NCBI RefSeq assembly: GCF_902150065.1
Contig: NC_044001.1
Location: 16,435,439 to 16,499,438 of the forward strand
DNA length: 64,000 nt
Source: Myripristis murdjan
Taxonomy: Eukaryota; Chordata; Actinopteri; Holocentriformes; Holocentridae
Direction: 5' to 3'
Of the stretch, positions 1-36,014 are shown in pieces. Numbering within the stretch: position 1 is the first letter of the stretch; each line of letters opens with the position of its first letter. Under the pieces are notes generated by a model that was not told where the DNA came from, did not search any database, and saw only the letters and a list, made by a program, of their open reading frames with translations. Both the position numbers and the translations under genes were made by a program.

Positions 1-882
1 CAGTTTAAAACCCAGAGACTCTTTGCTCAAAATAAAGAAGCAGATACATTCACTTTTCTCTTGAAGGAGACCATAATTTACTGTGCAATGGCTGGAATGG
101 GAATTGTTTTTTTGTTTTTTTTTTTTTGTTTTTTTGGCCACTGAAATTTTTATTGCTGTTCTGTTCAACAAAAATAGCGTAAACCAAGTTTTTCTCTGTT
201 TTTATTACTTCCCCTCTCCTTCAAAGTGGTGCGACATCATGAATCACAATAAAAAGGGAGCCAAAGGTTAATGGAGGAAGCTTGTACAAATACTTAATAA
301 TTGTATGTCATATTAGATCAATAAAACAGTATTTTTAAAGTTGGTTCATAGAGTTGCACCACTTTTGATCCAAGCTTGTTTGGATTCAGTTATTTCTGTT
401 TTGGAACGGCCTTTTTTTTTTGCTCTGTGGTTAAACTAAACGTCGCTGCAGTGTAAGAAGTGTGAGGAAGCAGCTGAACATCAGCATCAGTCTTGACGGT
501 CTGACACTGTGGCTATAGCCTGAACCGAGCGCATGAATGAGGTTGGACAGCTCTCAAACCTGAACCCAACACAGCAAGAGCACACACACACACTCACACA
601 CAAAGACAACACACACTCCTCCCGTCTCTCTGAGAAGAAGCAAACTTGCTGCATCCTTTTTGTAGGGAATATGCTGTTACAACAACAGCATATGGAAAAG
701 AATGCCCTGTTGCATGAGAAATGGTGCCTCCCCTCCTCTGTGTGGTGTGATTTTCCTGATTGCCTGTGGTGGGGGGACATGCGGAGTTTGTGTGTGTGTG
801 TGTGTGTGTTTTTGTGCGTGCAATGTTACCGCGGGGTGGCACGGTGCGCTCGTTGACCCCTGTGATGTCGCTTGTCGGCCAG

Positions 883-19165
<18,283 letters not shown>

Positions 19166-19560
19166 AAGGTCACTCCGGATCGCAGGAAGTGACCCAGGAC
19201 AGCAGAGGCACTCCCTCACCCTCCTGTCTCTGTCAGTTTGCGAAACACTGGCAGCAAACATCCTCACCATCTTTGGAATCAGCACCGTCATCTTCTTTAG
19301 CATCATCAGAGAGCTTGACCCGTACAGAGCAAGTGTCAGCGCCGTGTCATGATCTCCGCCGCAGCTCTGTACGGACGTTGTCATGCCAACAGTAACTGAC
19401 TCACTCCGGGACGTCCCGGTGCAACTCCTTACAGCCAGTAGCCCCATGGACTCCTGGGATTGTATGTGGTTTTAATGCTTGTTGTTCATATCGATTCTGA
19501 CAAGGACTATTAAGATTTAAAAAAATGATTGTAGTGAATGACCTCTTGCAATAAATGCAC
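19166..19560 (+). other. asap2: asap2 proximal 3' UTR with poly(A) signal
   Basis: Noncoding sequence after the asap2 stop. AATAAA lies at 19550-19555, so a short 3' UTR of about 0.4 kb is the simplest reading. A second AATAAA near 21214 could serve a longer form; RNA data would decide. Confidence 0.6.
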
Positions 19561-20004
19561 TTTCCACGTCTTTATCCTGGTTCCAACATAAGACAACATA
19601 TTTGACATGATGAAGGTTGTACTTACAGTGTTCATTTCAGTCATTTTCTGTCCAGGTGCATTGTACATAGAGACCTTAAGGTGACAGTACAGAGAAGATT
19701 ACGGCAATGTATTTTAACTCACTAATAAGTGTAAATGTGAATATAGTCAACATGCTTACATTCCACCTCTGTGCATGAGCGATGTAAATGACCTACCTGC
19801 TTCTAGGTGCAACATGTGAGCTCTGTAGTGGGCCTCCTGTGCCGAGGCAGACGTTTCCTAATGGTGCTAACCCAGGAATATGCTAGAAGCTGCACCCAAG
19901 GGAGCGCTTCCCTGTCCCCGATTCAAAGACCGACTGGCATCGAAAAGGGGGATGCTGCATGTAAAAATAGCCTTCAACTCAGCACACCTGGGAGAACCCA
20001 CTCT

Positions 20005-20049
<45 letters not shown>

Positions 20050-21800
20050 TGCGTGCGTGCATGTATGTCTGTGTGTCTCCATGTGAATGACAGCAATAGA
20101 GCTGCAATTGAACTCAATGTCACGTCTCCTCTGTGAATGCTCTGTTCTGTTATTTTCTGCCACACACACTAGTTCTGCCCACACTGTTTTAGTGTGGAGG
20201 ATAAGGTTCAGTAGCAACACACTGTCTAGCTCTTCCTCCCTTACTATTTTAAGTCAAGTGATGATGCTGACTGGCACTGCGACAGTTTGTAATTACCTTT
20301 TGTTGAGCCCGTCTGTCTTCTCTTGCGGCTGGCGTTTCCGCTTCTCACCTCAGACTGTGTCTCCGCCTGTCATCTGCCTTATTAGAGGAGCAGAGTGTGT
20401 TTGTGTGTGTCTTGTCTTCGAGGTATGAGCTGAGCAGTAGAAAATATTGAACTTAGAGGAAATAAGATGAAAAAGATAGCATGGGAATGTGATGAGAAAA
20501 CTCAGCGCCCACATGGTGAATTCTGGGTTTCTCTCTCTTGCCTCTGAGAGCTAATACATTCTGAGAAACTAGTTTTCTGTTCGCAAATGAGCCCGAATCG
20601 ATTTATATTTCTGACACTCTCTATACATCCACGCATAGAGAAAGGAACACCCTTCTGAGCTTAAGCCTATCCTGCACCTGTACATCTCCAGGGTCCTATA
20701 ATCTAGAAAGATGAGTTTATCCATAGTGTTACGAAATTATACTTATAGAGCATTCTATGTAATTAATTGATATTGGTTGCAGAGCAACTCCTCTCTGTTT
20801 ATATAGATATGTTGATATGTAGGCATTTAACCTGAAACAAGAGCCTTCCATGGCTTTGTGAATGACAAGAAGAGAAGCATGTGAATCCTACACGACACAC
20901 ACTCTTCATTATCTTTAATATTAACTCACTGGAAACAGGAAGGTTTGATCATCTATACATGTAAATACATTTGGATTTGTTTTTGTTTGTTGATATTTAA
21001 GTGTAAAAAGAAGAGTTAACCTTGGCAGTAAATGTCTTTTAATGCACTGTGGTGATGAGCAGTTACCGGATGTGACCTCAGCTGGACCTGTGTGTGTTGA
21101 AAACACAACTAGCTTACACACACAGACACACACACACGCACAACTGGGAAAATAAACACAATTCATGCTCATTAACTGTGGATCACTGCATTGACTCTTA
21201 ATTCTATTGTGCAAATAAATGGGAAACTGAAACTGGAATAATAAAATATGAAATAATAAATGTTTCAGTCTGTCTTTTGTAAAGTCCTCAGTTTATCACA
21301 GATTGGCAAGTCTGTTTGACCTAATGTCATTTAGAACAAAACATGTAATTAGAGAGCTTTTTCTCAAAGGAGCATTGGGCTATTTCAATACTCAGAATGA
21401 CTTTTGGCATAAAAGGCCATTTCTGATGAATAACTGCATGTTTGTGGGTAAAATTACTTGTATTTTTCTAACGTTGACTAATTTCAAATAATGCTTGTGT
21501 TTTTGTAACTCTAAATTGTGTTGAGGGACGGTAGAAAGAGTGCAGTGTATCAAGAGCTCCCTCTGATGGAGAATATTCTAGCATGCGCTCATATTGTTTT
21601 ATTATGTGTTCACAGCATAAGGGAGGTCAGTGCAAAGTACTGGACAACCAGAACAGGATTTTGTAGCAGTATTTATGCTCACCCTGACAAGAGGTGCAGC
21701 AATTCAGGCAATTCAGAGTCAAAGCCATTTTTAAAAACATCCACTGAAAGGAACAAATGACAAGGAAAGAAAAGGAAAAAAATCACACTTTCCATTAAAA
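19561..21800. other. Intergenic or extended 3' UTR between convergent asap2 and itgb1bp1
   Basis: About 2.2 kb without a supported gene. It holds a (TG)n microsatellite at 20011-20053, AT-rich unique sequence and an AATAAA near 21214 on the + strand. Small open frames here are repeat-driven or unsupported. Confidence 0.5.
20011..20053. repeat. (TG)n microsatellite downstream of asap2
   Basis: TG run with a few substitutions, in the asap2/itgb1bp1 intergenic region. Confidence 0.95.
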
Positions 21801-21818
21801 CCAGTAATAATTCCACTC

Positions 21819-23037
21819 TTTTATTGTACCAAACGCTTCCATTTTTATTATTATTATTATTATTTTTATCTGATCCAATCCCAACTGGACCGAGGCAAAA
21901 TGGAGGAAAGACAAAGAGGTATAGACAGAGAGAGAAACACTAACACTGTGTACTGTACATGGTGCAGTTGTTAGTAAGAGAGTACCAGAGCTGTAAACAA
22001 TAATGCAAAAATTTTCATATGCAAATAAGACCATATTACGATGTTTCTGGTATGTACAAACCTAATTAAATTAATGCACCTTTAATCGTTGGTTAAAAAC
22101 ATGAAGCCAGTACCATACATATTTTGGATGTAAAGCATTTGGGACCAAAAAAAAAAAAAAAAATTAAGGATGTGGCATAAAATTAAAGCATCTATGTAAC
22201 ATACCCTTAAATCAGACAGTGACTGCCATGTGTACCAATATTGTCTCAATTTAATAAAAAAAAAAGAAATCATGAAACACAGAGCGATCTGAGTGGCTTC
22301 CACATGATCACTGAATTTCTTCAGCTAAACCCTGCATGTGCACATCAGCAAATCCATGTACCGTGTAGTTTGTCCACAAACAGATACAGTGTCTCCCACA
22401 GATTACCATATGTTCACACAGCTGCTATAGATGGTTTACAACATTATGTACCAAGTATCCTTATTTACATTAAATAATGTTCATTACAATGCTGAAATGG
22501 TAGACTGTGTTTGAATGTTGAGGAAAAAAAACTGCAATCCTTTTTCCTCTCTCGTAACCTTTCCATGACCTTGCTCGTTTTTTGAGCTTGATTTTGGTCA
22601 AGGAATCGTGAGGTAAAGAAAACATGCCAAGTGAAAGAAGCAATTTAAACAAAGTAGTCCTGGTCTAGAATGGAAAATGAGGCAACGCCGGGGTTGTGAT
22701 AGTGCAAGACGTTCCAGGAGAGTGATCTGACTTTGCTGTCAGCTAAGGCATTGGTTGAATCTTAACAAAGGCTTGATTCGTGCTTCCTGGCAAACTAACC
22801 AGAAAACAACACACAAGGGTTGTCTTGCAACTGTCTACAAATCCATCATTTTTACCGTAAATTGTCTCCAGGTGGACAAAGCAAAGTTGCACAAAACAAA
22901 ACTAAGCAAAACAAAAATGTTGTATTTTTTTTTGACAATCAGCAGGCAGCCCTGGTGATCCCCTGATAAATTACTGCATGATTCTGCCAGCGCTCAGTTT
23001 CCCTTTTAGACGGATGTCAGCTAGCATTTCTCTAGCC
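21819..23037 (-). other. itgb1bp1: itgb1bp1 3' UTR
   Basis: Noncoding sequence after the itgb1bp1 stop. A minus-strand AATAAA (TTTATT on +) lies near 21819-21824 and would give a 3' UTR of about 1.2 kb. The exact end is inferred. Confidence 0.45.
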
Positions 23038-24397
23038 TCAGGGCTTGTCTGATGTCAAGGCACAGTCAAAAGAGGCTGACAGCACTTTGCAGATGGACTG
23101 AGCCTGCTCCTGTTAAGATGGAGAACAACATGGGGGAGAGAAAAAAAATCAAACAATGATATTTAGCAGCAGTTTAGCTGTTTCCATACTACATGATATA
23201 CACAGGTTTGTAATAACATGAGAAAAATCTCTTTTTCCTCTTTTATTTTTGCTTACCGAGCTGCTGCACTGGTACACCCAGATACTGCACTCCTCTTGCT
23301 TCGCGTCAGTGGTTTTGAGAGCCAGGAGGTTCTTTCCTGCACCCAGTCCATCATCATAACACAGCATACGCACAATCAAGTAGAGAGGGTGGCGATGCAG
23401 CACATCCTAACCAGAGGTACGATTAAACACTTGGTTACTGACTTAAGAATTGCCATTAGTTGGAGAAATGGTAACAGGTGAAATGTCTGAGTCAGCAGCC
23501 TCATGTGAAACTGTGTATTAAAGCAGTAATAAATATGACAATGAGTTCATCACCATGCCGATACGTGATGCTGATGATGCTGATGATGATGATGCTGACA
23601 TGGTAATATTACACAGCCCCAATGTCTTTTTTATGGCTTTGGTTGGAAAAACTCACACATTGGTCCAACGAAGCCACTTTGACTCCATATTTGGAAACTC
23701 CCAAAATCATCTCCTCATCTCCAGGCACAAAGGGTAACTTTCCATCTTGCTGTGAGAAGAAAGCAGAACATTTAGTGTGTTTTGCATATCGTAATTTCAC
23801 ATACAGGTAACTGTAAGTGAGAGCATCCACCCACTCTTTGCCACTGTGCAGGTAAGGAGATTGTTTTTCCCCATGTTCTTATACCTGAGCGGCATCGATG
23901 TAGTTGATGAGGTCCAGAGGCTCCTGGAGGGTCCTGCTCATGTCAAACTGTAATTTCTCGATGGCTCCCACGTACTTGACCCTGAACTCGGCACATGTCT
24001 CTGATGCACTGTTACCTGCAGGGACCGCACGTCAAACAGTCAGCTAGAGAAGAGGAGGGCAGGAGGAGGAAGGATGTGAGGAAAGAAAGCTGGGAAGAAT
24101 TAGGTAGCAATCGTGTTGGCTGGTCTGACCTGAGCTCTTGGTGGAATCTGTGTCAAGGCTGGCGACAGTGCTTGACCTGGACAGACCTCCCAAACTGGAG
24201 TCCACAGACTACACAAAGACAGAAGCACAGTAAGACCGTGGCTGAGCTCAGCAGGGAGACTGTAGATCTGTCCTGCATGTCACATTTCACTGTGGCCAAG
24301 TGTGTGTGTTTGAACAGGCTTGTACCTTGCTCTTGGTGCTGATCTCACTGCTTTGAGAGCTGCTGCTGCTGTGGCGCTTTTTCACTTTGCGAAACAT
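23038..24397 (-). CDS. itgb1bp1: Integrin beta-1-binding protein 1 (ICAP1), complete, 6 coding exons
   Basis: PTB-domain protein that binds the NPxY motif of the beta-1 integrin tail and KRIT1, limiting integrin activation. Exons in transcript order: 24397-24326 ([12 protein letters not shown] then a Ser-rich stretch), 24208-24130, 24015-23885, 23749-23657, 23406-23257 and 23109-23038 (TGA). They sum to 198 aa; human ICAP1 is 200 aa. The N-terminus keeps the basic KKRH stretch and Ser/Thr-rich segment that carries the CaMKII site region in the family. The PTB core is recognised from [37 protein letters not shown] and IWVYQC, and the protein ends TSDKP. All introns are GT-AG. The fourth exon ends in DQC where human has DQY. 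The gene is divergent to cpsf3 and convergent to asap2. Confidence 0.95.
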
Positions 24398-24860
24398 CCT
24401 TCACCATGACGACGGCCCTCCAGCCCCCCTGACCTGAACATCACAGACCACAGGGTGTTAAAACACACTGCAGGATTGGCTTTCATGTCTTTGTAAAGGT
24501 GACAGCTTTGACAACTAACGCTGGACTGTAGGTCAAAGCCAATAAATGACTGTGGACCTTCAGCAACATAATGACCTAATGCTATTTTTTGTCTCTTGCC
24601 AGCATAATTCACATGACAACCACTGAATCACACTGAATTTAATGGGTTTCACTCCAAAAACCATTTTGGAAACATGTTGCTGCCTGAAACTCAGCCACTG
24701 TTTTAGTAGAGCAGGAGCAGGTTTTTTTCCACATGGTGGATATCTTGATTTGGGTGAAACTCCTCAGCTGCATTGCTTGTGTGTTGCTTAGCAACCACCT
24801 TGCCCTGCTACTGTTTAGGAATACAGACAGGTGACAAATTCAAGAAAAAAACAACAACAT

Positions 24861-24865
<5 letters not shown>

Positions 24866-24911
<46 letters not shown>

Positions 24912-24950
24912 CTTTATTCATCCCGCAGGAAATTCGCAAAGTGTCTTGAA
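24866..24950 (-). mobile_element. Retroposon 3' tail with (GATA)n microsatellite
   Basis: A (GATA)11-like run at 24866-24911 abuts ACTTTATTCATCCCGCAGG. Reversed, this reads as CCTGCGGGATGAATAAAGT followed by (TATC)n, a retroposon 3' terminus with short-repeat tail common in fish genomes. The family is not named. Confidence 0.5.
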
Positions 24951-25344
24951 AGAACAGCTTCAATGCACCTTGCCATAGATTTTCCTCATCTCTGAAACAC
25001 TATTGGAGTGACGGAGTAACATTATTCAAAAACAAATTCCATCATTTGTTGTTTTGATGATGGTGCTGTCTAACATGCTGGTCCAGATTTCCCATGGGTG
25101 TTCAGATGGATTGAGATTATGACTGTGAGGGCCACTGAACATGATTCACATCATGTCAAGAGGATGGTGTAGGACAACTCTTACATCTCTGTAGAGCAGT
25201 GCCAATGATTTTTGCACCACTGAACTCTCAAATGTACATTGATCTATAACAAGGACTCCATGCACTGCAACCCTACTATAATATCTCTCTTTATGTACAG
25301 TATCTTCTGGAAAAACGGAGCTCCATCCCTCCAGTTTGAGAGAC

Positions 25345-25630
25345 CTGGATATTGCAGTATCGTGATGTGGCATAAGTGTTGTCTTTTCTCAGTTTGAAAG
25401 GCTGCATTACAGTAAAGAAATGCACTCTTCTGAACTCAGCAGACTATCATAGGTGTTTTATTATTTGTCTGTACCTGCTTGGCCATCACATCCACATTAC
25501 AAATCATTATTTAGCAAAAAAAATCTCGTGTATAAATATCTTATGAAAGCACTAATAGTCATTCCTACAATAGCTAGGCTATATCAAGGTCTTTGGTCAA
25601 AGATATCGCGATAATTGATCGCCCAGCCAT
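25345..25630 (-). mobile_element. Decayed hAT-like MITE, copy 3 (minus orientation, itgb1bp1 first intron)
   Basis: Reverse complement of the family: CTGCATTACAGTAAAGAAATG at 25403 onward mirrors the TTACCGTAATGCAG block, and the right end GATCGCCCAGCC is the inverse of a GGCTGGGCGATC terminus. Many mismatches suggest age. Confidence 0.5.
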
Positions 25631-26129
25631 ACTACTTACTGAGACACTTTATGTTGATTTTTGCCACCCGTCTGTGTATCTTGCTTGGCGGAAGAACAAC
25701 ACATCATTATTAGCGTATATATAATAAAAATTAATTTCAATTTTTTTTTAAGTATCATCATTAAGTATCAACATTATTACTTGTGTTACCCGCGGTGCCC
25801 AACATTAGGATAACGGCTCTGGGCATTTGTAACGGCGCTGGCTACTAACTAACTATACTACACAGCCTAAAAACAACTTTAAAACTGAATTAATATCTGC
25901 ACTGTCGACGCCACACATTTACCTGTGTATCACCTGTCTTTACAAATGAACATGGGCTAGAAATATGGTACACTAGTCGTTAAATAATCCCCGTTGCTAG
26001 GATAAACAAATTACCCAGATGTTAGTAGGTCCCCGCCGCAGTCTCACTCTCACACACCAAGTTAAAACCCGGTGACTTTTACCAACACAACACAAACGCG
26101 TTATTGCACATTTACTACACAGGACATAC

Positions 26130-26290
26130 CTGTGTTTGTAAGGTGGTCAGTTTAGAGGGCTCCCGCTTCAAAGGACTAGTAGTTTTCTGTTTATCTACAG
26201 TTGACACTTCAGTTTCCTTTTTGAGTTTCACAGCCTCCACCCAGCTCCGCTTAAAGGGGACGCTAAAAGTCAACGCCCAGACCAAAAAAA
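26130..26290 (-). other. itgb1bp1: Probable noncoding first exon of itgb1bp1
   Basis: A good minus-strand donor (CAG|GTATGT, on + at 26120-26129) and the acceptor before the coding start (on + near 24430) suggest an untranslated first exon here. The upstream limit is only approximate. Confidence 0.5.
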
Positions 26291-26686
26291 AAAAAAAAAA
26301 AAAATAGTGGCATACGGAGCAAATATAACCAGAGGCTGAAAGTGAAACTCTAAGACGCAAAGCTTGGAAGTGCATGGATAATTCGTGGTATATTTTATAT
26401 TCACGATAACTATGTATCCTTCCGCCTTTTATTAATTTATTCATGTGCGGCGTAGGACTCTCGGAACTAACTTCACCCGGCGCGTTGGATTCCCATCGGC
26501 GGTATTTTGGCTGACCACCGGAAGTGTCTCAACAGGAGAGACCGCCCTCTCATTCATTCAACAACAACAACACAGCCTGATCGCACTGGCAGACAATGTT
26601 TTCCCAGCTTCTACATGTTTTCAGCGTAGGGATTTAATGTAGCTGCCATTTTTCCTCTCTTAAACCCCAAACAGCGTGAAGTGGCC
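26290..26686. promoter_or_regulatory. Bidirectional promoter of itgb1bp1 and cpsf3, with cpsf3 5' UTR
   Basis: The two genes point away from each other and the probable first exons are only a few hundred bases apart. The segment is locally GC-richer at 26440-26530 and carries an ETS-type site, CCGGAAGTG, at 26518-26526, a motif typical of TATA-less housekeeping bidirectional promoters. A poly(A) tract lies at about 26284-26304. Promoter activity is inferred. Confidence 0.55.
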
Positions 26687-32517
<5,831 letters not shown>

Positions 32518-33442
32518 CAACATGTAGGGTGGATGACGGATACATGAAGAAGCACATACACAGGTTAGGTCTGATAGAGTGGCAGATGGGTGTGTAACTA
32601 AACAGACTTGACCACTGACCTAATGAGTCACAGTGGAAGAATATTTAAACAGCAGTGAAAGTGAGCATATAGGAATCTCTGACTGGGATTAGGAAAGCTC
32701 AGTAGGTTTTCACCCGTCCCATATCACAAAATTAAATGTGGAAGGTTGATGTCAATGCAAATGAGCCAGTCTCACTGGTTGTGTACCATTTATAGATTGT
32801 AATTTAGTCAGGAAGTGGCCCGGTGCTGGTCTTTTAGCAACTGCCTGAGTGGTGATTGACAGCCTCAACGGCCAATCCCAGTGAGGTATCCAACCTTTTT
32901 GACTTCTCTGACCAGCACCTTTGTCAACGTGGTTTAAGGAGGCTCTTAAGGACCTGGAAAGACCGGATCGGTCCCTTATTTGTCCAGAGGGTGAATACTG
33001 ATGTGCATCCTGAGTTGACAGCATTAAGCTGATGCTCTTGAACCATTTACAAAGTAAAATAAGCTTAAATTCCTTGATCTTCTACATTACAAGCAACCAA
33101 CAGCAGAGTGCAAGGACAGTTAAGAGAGTTGTGTTCTTACTTGGGTTGTTTATGTGCAAGTATGTTATGTTTTCAAGAACTTAAATGTACTGTACTTCTG
33201 TAGAGAATATGTTGACGAATAACTGAAATGCACTTGTTTTGTTTACTTTGATGTTAATAGTGAATTTGTTAGTGCACTAAACCTCGGCGATCAATGTATG
33301 TAACAGCAGTGTGTTCCGTTAATTTAAGACAATTGTGCATCCACTACTGTCAGTTGTATTTTTTTTTATTTTTTGGCCAGTAATGTAATGTTTTCTTGAC
33401 CATTGTTCTAGAACTGTTTGTTATTTTTATACCCATAATAAA
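32518..33442 (+). other. cpsf3: cpsf3 3' UTR with poly(A) signal
   Basis: AT-rich noncoding sequence ending at an AATAAA at 33437-33442, about 0.9 kb after the stop codon. Confidence 0.7.
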
Positions 33443-34949
33443 TTTTATTTGTTGTGTTTTATCCACTGGTGTTTTCCTATAATAATCATACGATATTACT
33501 GACACCTGATCAGAGGTTATCTACTGAATGCTGCTATAAAAAACAAGACACACCACTTTATTTTGGTGGTTAAAATTGGTAATGCATGCAAACAAAGAAA
33601 CAAGCCATATTTTTTTTTCCCTGTGCTCCAACAAGCACTCCTTAGAAATAATTTATTTGTTAAATATCAGGAGACATGACATGTTTTTGCAGTAATGGCA
33701 TCTTTGGCACATTCTTCTACTGAACTACCTGTCTGTAATCACATCACTGCTGTTCAGCCACGTCTGTAACCGCACATGTGACTGATTCTCAAGACATCAT
33801 TAAAGCCACTCCTAGGAGTTACACTTCCTAGCACAACCTCAAAATACAATACTGTACATGTCAATAATCCACTCTATATTTCACCAATAAAACTAAAACA
33901 AGCTGCTTGTCAAACGACTTTATAAAAGCCAAAGGAGTGGAACCGTAGCACGAACAGGTTGTAAATCAACCACTGAAGCTTCCTCTGTCAGCATGTAGTG
34001 GAAGCGTGGACACCACAGCGTACACAGCATCGTGTGGTGTTCCTGCTGGGCTTGGGGTTCATCACATGTGACAAGGAAAATAAAGACTGCAGAACTAAAG
34101 GTGCAATGAATAAAACATCTCACTTGGGACGCAGAATACCCATCCCCATGTTAAATGTTTCCTTATTTCAACCGACCAGTGGATTGTCAGACACACATTG
34201 AGTATTAAGCGTGGCTGTGCTGTGGTGCACACTGACAGACTGAGGAAATTCAAGTACTTGGACTCGGTTTTTCCATAGATTAGCAGCTATCGAGAGAAAG
34301 AGGGAAATTTGATCCTCTGGAAAAACTTCTGCTGTAGAGTAGGGCTGAACGATATATCATCCTCTAGATATAAACATGTGCAATATTCATATCTCAAAAG
34401 GCAACAATACAGACGATATCAAAGTTTGGGTTAGGGTCAGCCTAAGACAGTGGCTGGTCTGCTCTGATCAACAAGATACTTTGTGAAGTAACTACATTTT
34501 CTCTGTCCATTTGATATTATTATGATTTTTTTTTTTTTTTGAATGCTTAGCTTTCTCTGTTGCAACACTTAAAATTTCAAACAAGTATGAACCCATAGTC
34601 ATATTGTATCACTGTTGAGACAGTGGGTATAAATATCGAGGTATGAAATTTTGTTTATATCGTGCAGCCCTACTCTAAAGTTCAAGCTGTTGGTGTCATC
34701 AATAATGCCTGACATTTTGCTAATTTAGTGTGAGACTTAATTAATCCCTGTAGGGTAATTATTGTTCACCTCCTCTGTCCAGAGAGAGGTCAAAGGTCAA
34801 GATCAGACACAGATCAGCCCTCCTGGAGCTGGTAGGAGCTCAGTCCCTGGCTTCCAGGACACATCAGTCGCCCTACTCACCATACCACCTGCCCTCTACA
34901 AGCCAAAATAACAACATGCACACACCCATTTCATCCATGTTGATCCATT
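33443..34949. other. Region between convergent cpsf3 and dnajc30-like gene
   Basis: About 1.5 kb. It probably contains the 3' UTR of the dnajc30-like gene (minus-strand AATAAA candidate near 33556) and a 333-bp hAT-like MITE at 34340-34672. No other coding feature was recognised. Confidence 0.5.
34340..34672. mobile_element. hAT-like MITE (333 bp, terminal inverted repeats, degenerate 8-bp target duplication)
   Basis: The left end TAGGGCTGAACGATATA is the inverted match of the right end (TAGGGCTGCACGATATA when reversed). The 8 bases flanking it, CTGTAGAG at 34332-34339 and CTCTAAAG at 34673-34680, agree at 6 of 8 positions, as expected for an old hAT 8-bp duplication. There is no coding capacity. 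Terminal TAGGGCTG(C)ACGATAT is familiar from fish hAT-type nonautonomous elements. Confidence 0.75.
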
Positions 34950-36014
34950 TCACTTTAGGCTGATCATTATTGCCAGGGCGATCGCCAGCAGCGTCCACAC
35001 GGCAACCTCCGTCAGCTTGCCCAGCTCCCGTTCGCTGACCGCCTCGGTCTTCTTCCTCAGCATCTCCTCTTTCCGCATCCGTATGTTCTTGTCTCTCTGA
35101 AACTGCTCGCTGTAGTGAGCCTTGATGAACTTGTCGAAGTCGAAGACGCTCTTGTCTGTGCCCACGACGGACCTGCGGGTCGTGGCTTGTTTGGAGCCGC
35201 CGCCGCCGCTGCCGCTGGCGTCCTTGACGGAGGGTTTGGTGGCTCTGGTCAGGTCCGACTGGCTCAGGAGGCCCCGGTCGTACCTCTTCCTGAGCGCCTT
35301 GTTGCCCAGCACGGTGTAGGCCTCGCTGATCTCGGAGAAGCGCACCGTGGCCTCCTCGCTGCCTGCGTTCTTGTCCGGGTGGTAGATGAAGGACTGCTTG
35401 TAGTACGCGGTTTTTATCTGCGCTTGAGTGGCGTTTGGAGACACTTCCAGGATGTCATAATAGCCAGTTTTAGTTTTATACAGGGGCTCGGACCGCTCTC
35501 CAGAGGTGTTATAAGCCCTGATAAATACAGCCTGTCCGTGGCCTAAAGGTAAGTGTCGGCGGAGGAGGCTCTGTGCCAGCCTGGAGGAGTGGAGGCTCCT
35601 CCGGAACTCGGCTTTGGCCCCAGGAGCGCAGTGTGTCGCCGCGGTGACCGGAGGCTCTCCGCCCCGCGTCCAGGTAAAAAGTAGTCCTTCCTCCCCAAGT
35701 CCATGTTTGTGGTGAAATTCAGGAAGATTCCCCGCATCGTCGAGCTCGTCTAAGTTGCGGGACGGTGAGTTTCCAGTTGTGTAAGAGCCCTCGCCGGCTC
35801 CAGCGGTCACGTCCTGCCGGCAAGTCGCTCCGACACCCGGGGCTGTTTGAGCGTCACCGAGCAGGAACCCCGCGGACACAGACGAAACGTGCACGGTGTG
35901 TTTACCGGGTTTGTTTTGACCTCCCAAAAAGAGCCGGGGACACGATTTGTGCGCAAAACTGTAGGCTCCCTTCCCGAGTCGCAGCCTGACCCCTGCCATG
36001 TTTACAAGGAGCAA
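34950..36014 (-). CDS. dnajc30: DnaJ homolog subfamily C member 30-like (single exon, 354 aa)
   Basis: J-domain co-chaperone. In mammals DNAJC30 is a mitochondrial inner-membrane J-protein linked to ATP synthase and to complex I repair. The J domain spans about residues 183-247 (YYDILEVSPNATQ to RKRYDRGLL) with the Hsp70-activating HPD at 212-214. It is followed by a Gly/Ser linker, the family segment FDFDKFIKAHYSEQF, a basic helix and one C-terminal membrane segment at about 336-353. Like the human gene it is intronless. It is longer than human (226 aa) because of about 130 extra low-conservation N-terminal residues. The first ATG is at 36014; the second Met (residue 6, at 35999) starts MAGVRLRLGKGAYSF, basic and Ser-bearing like a mitochondrial presequence, and may be the real start. 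It is divergent from iah1. A DNAJC30 paralogue (fish a/b copies) cannot be separated by eye. Confidence 0.85.
   Translation of the reverse strand: MLLVNMAGVRLRLGKGAYSFAHKSCPRLFLGGQNKPGKHTVHVSSVSAGFLLGDAQTAPGVGATCRQDVTAGAGEGSYTTGNSPSRNLDELDDAGNLPEFHHKHGLGEEGLLFTWTRGGEPPVTAATHCAPGAKAEFRRSLHSSRLAQSLLRRHLPLGHGQAVFIRAYNTSGERSEPLYKTKTGYYDILEVSPNATQAQIKTAYYKQSFIYHPDKNAGSEEATVRFSEISEAYTVLGNKALRKRYDRGLLSQSDLTRATKPSVKDASGSGGGGSKQATTRRSVVGTDKSVFDFDKFIKAHYSEQFQRDKNIRMRKEEMLRKKTEAVSERELGKLTEVAVWTLLAIALAIMISLK

Noticed and set aside
19807-20136. Possible small gene downstream of asap2
   Set aside because: The frame runs through a (TG)n repeat and has no recognisable domain or splice context.
35115-35546. 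+ strand frame of 143 codons rich in Ala
   Set aside because: Antisense shadow of the DnaJ-like gene.
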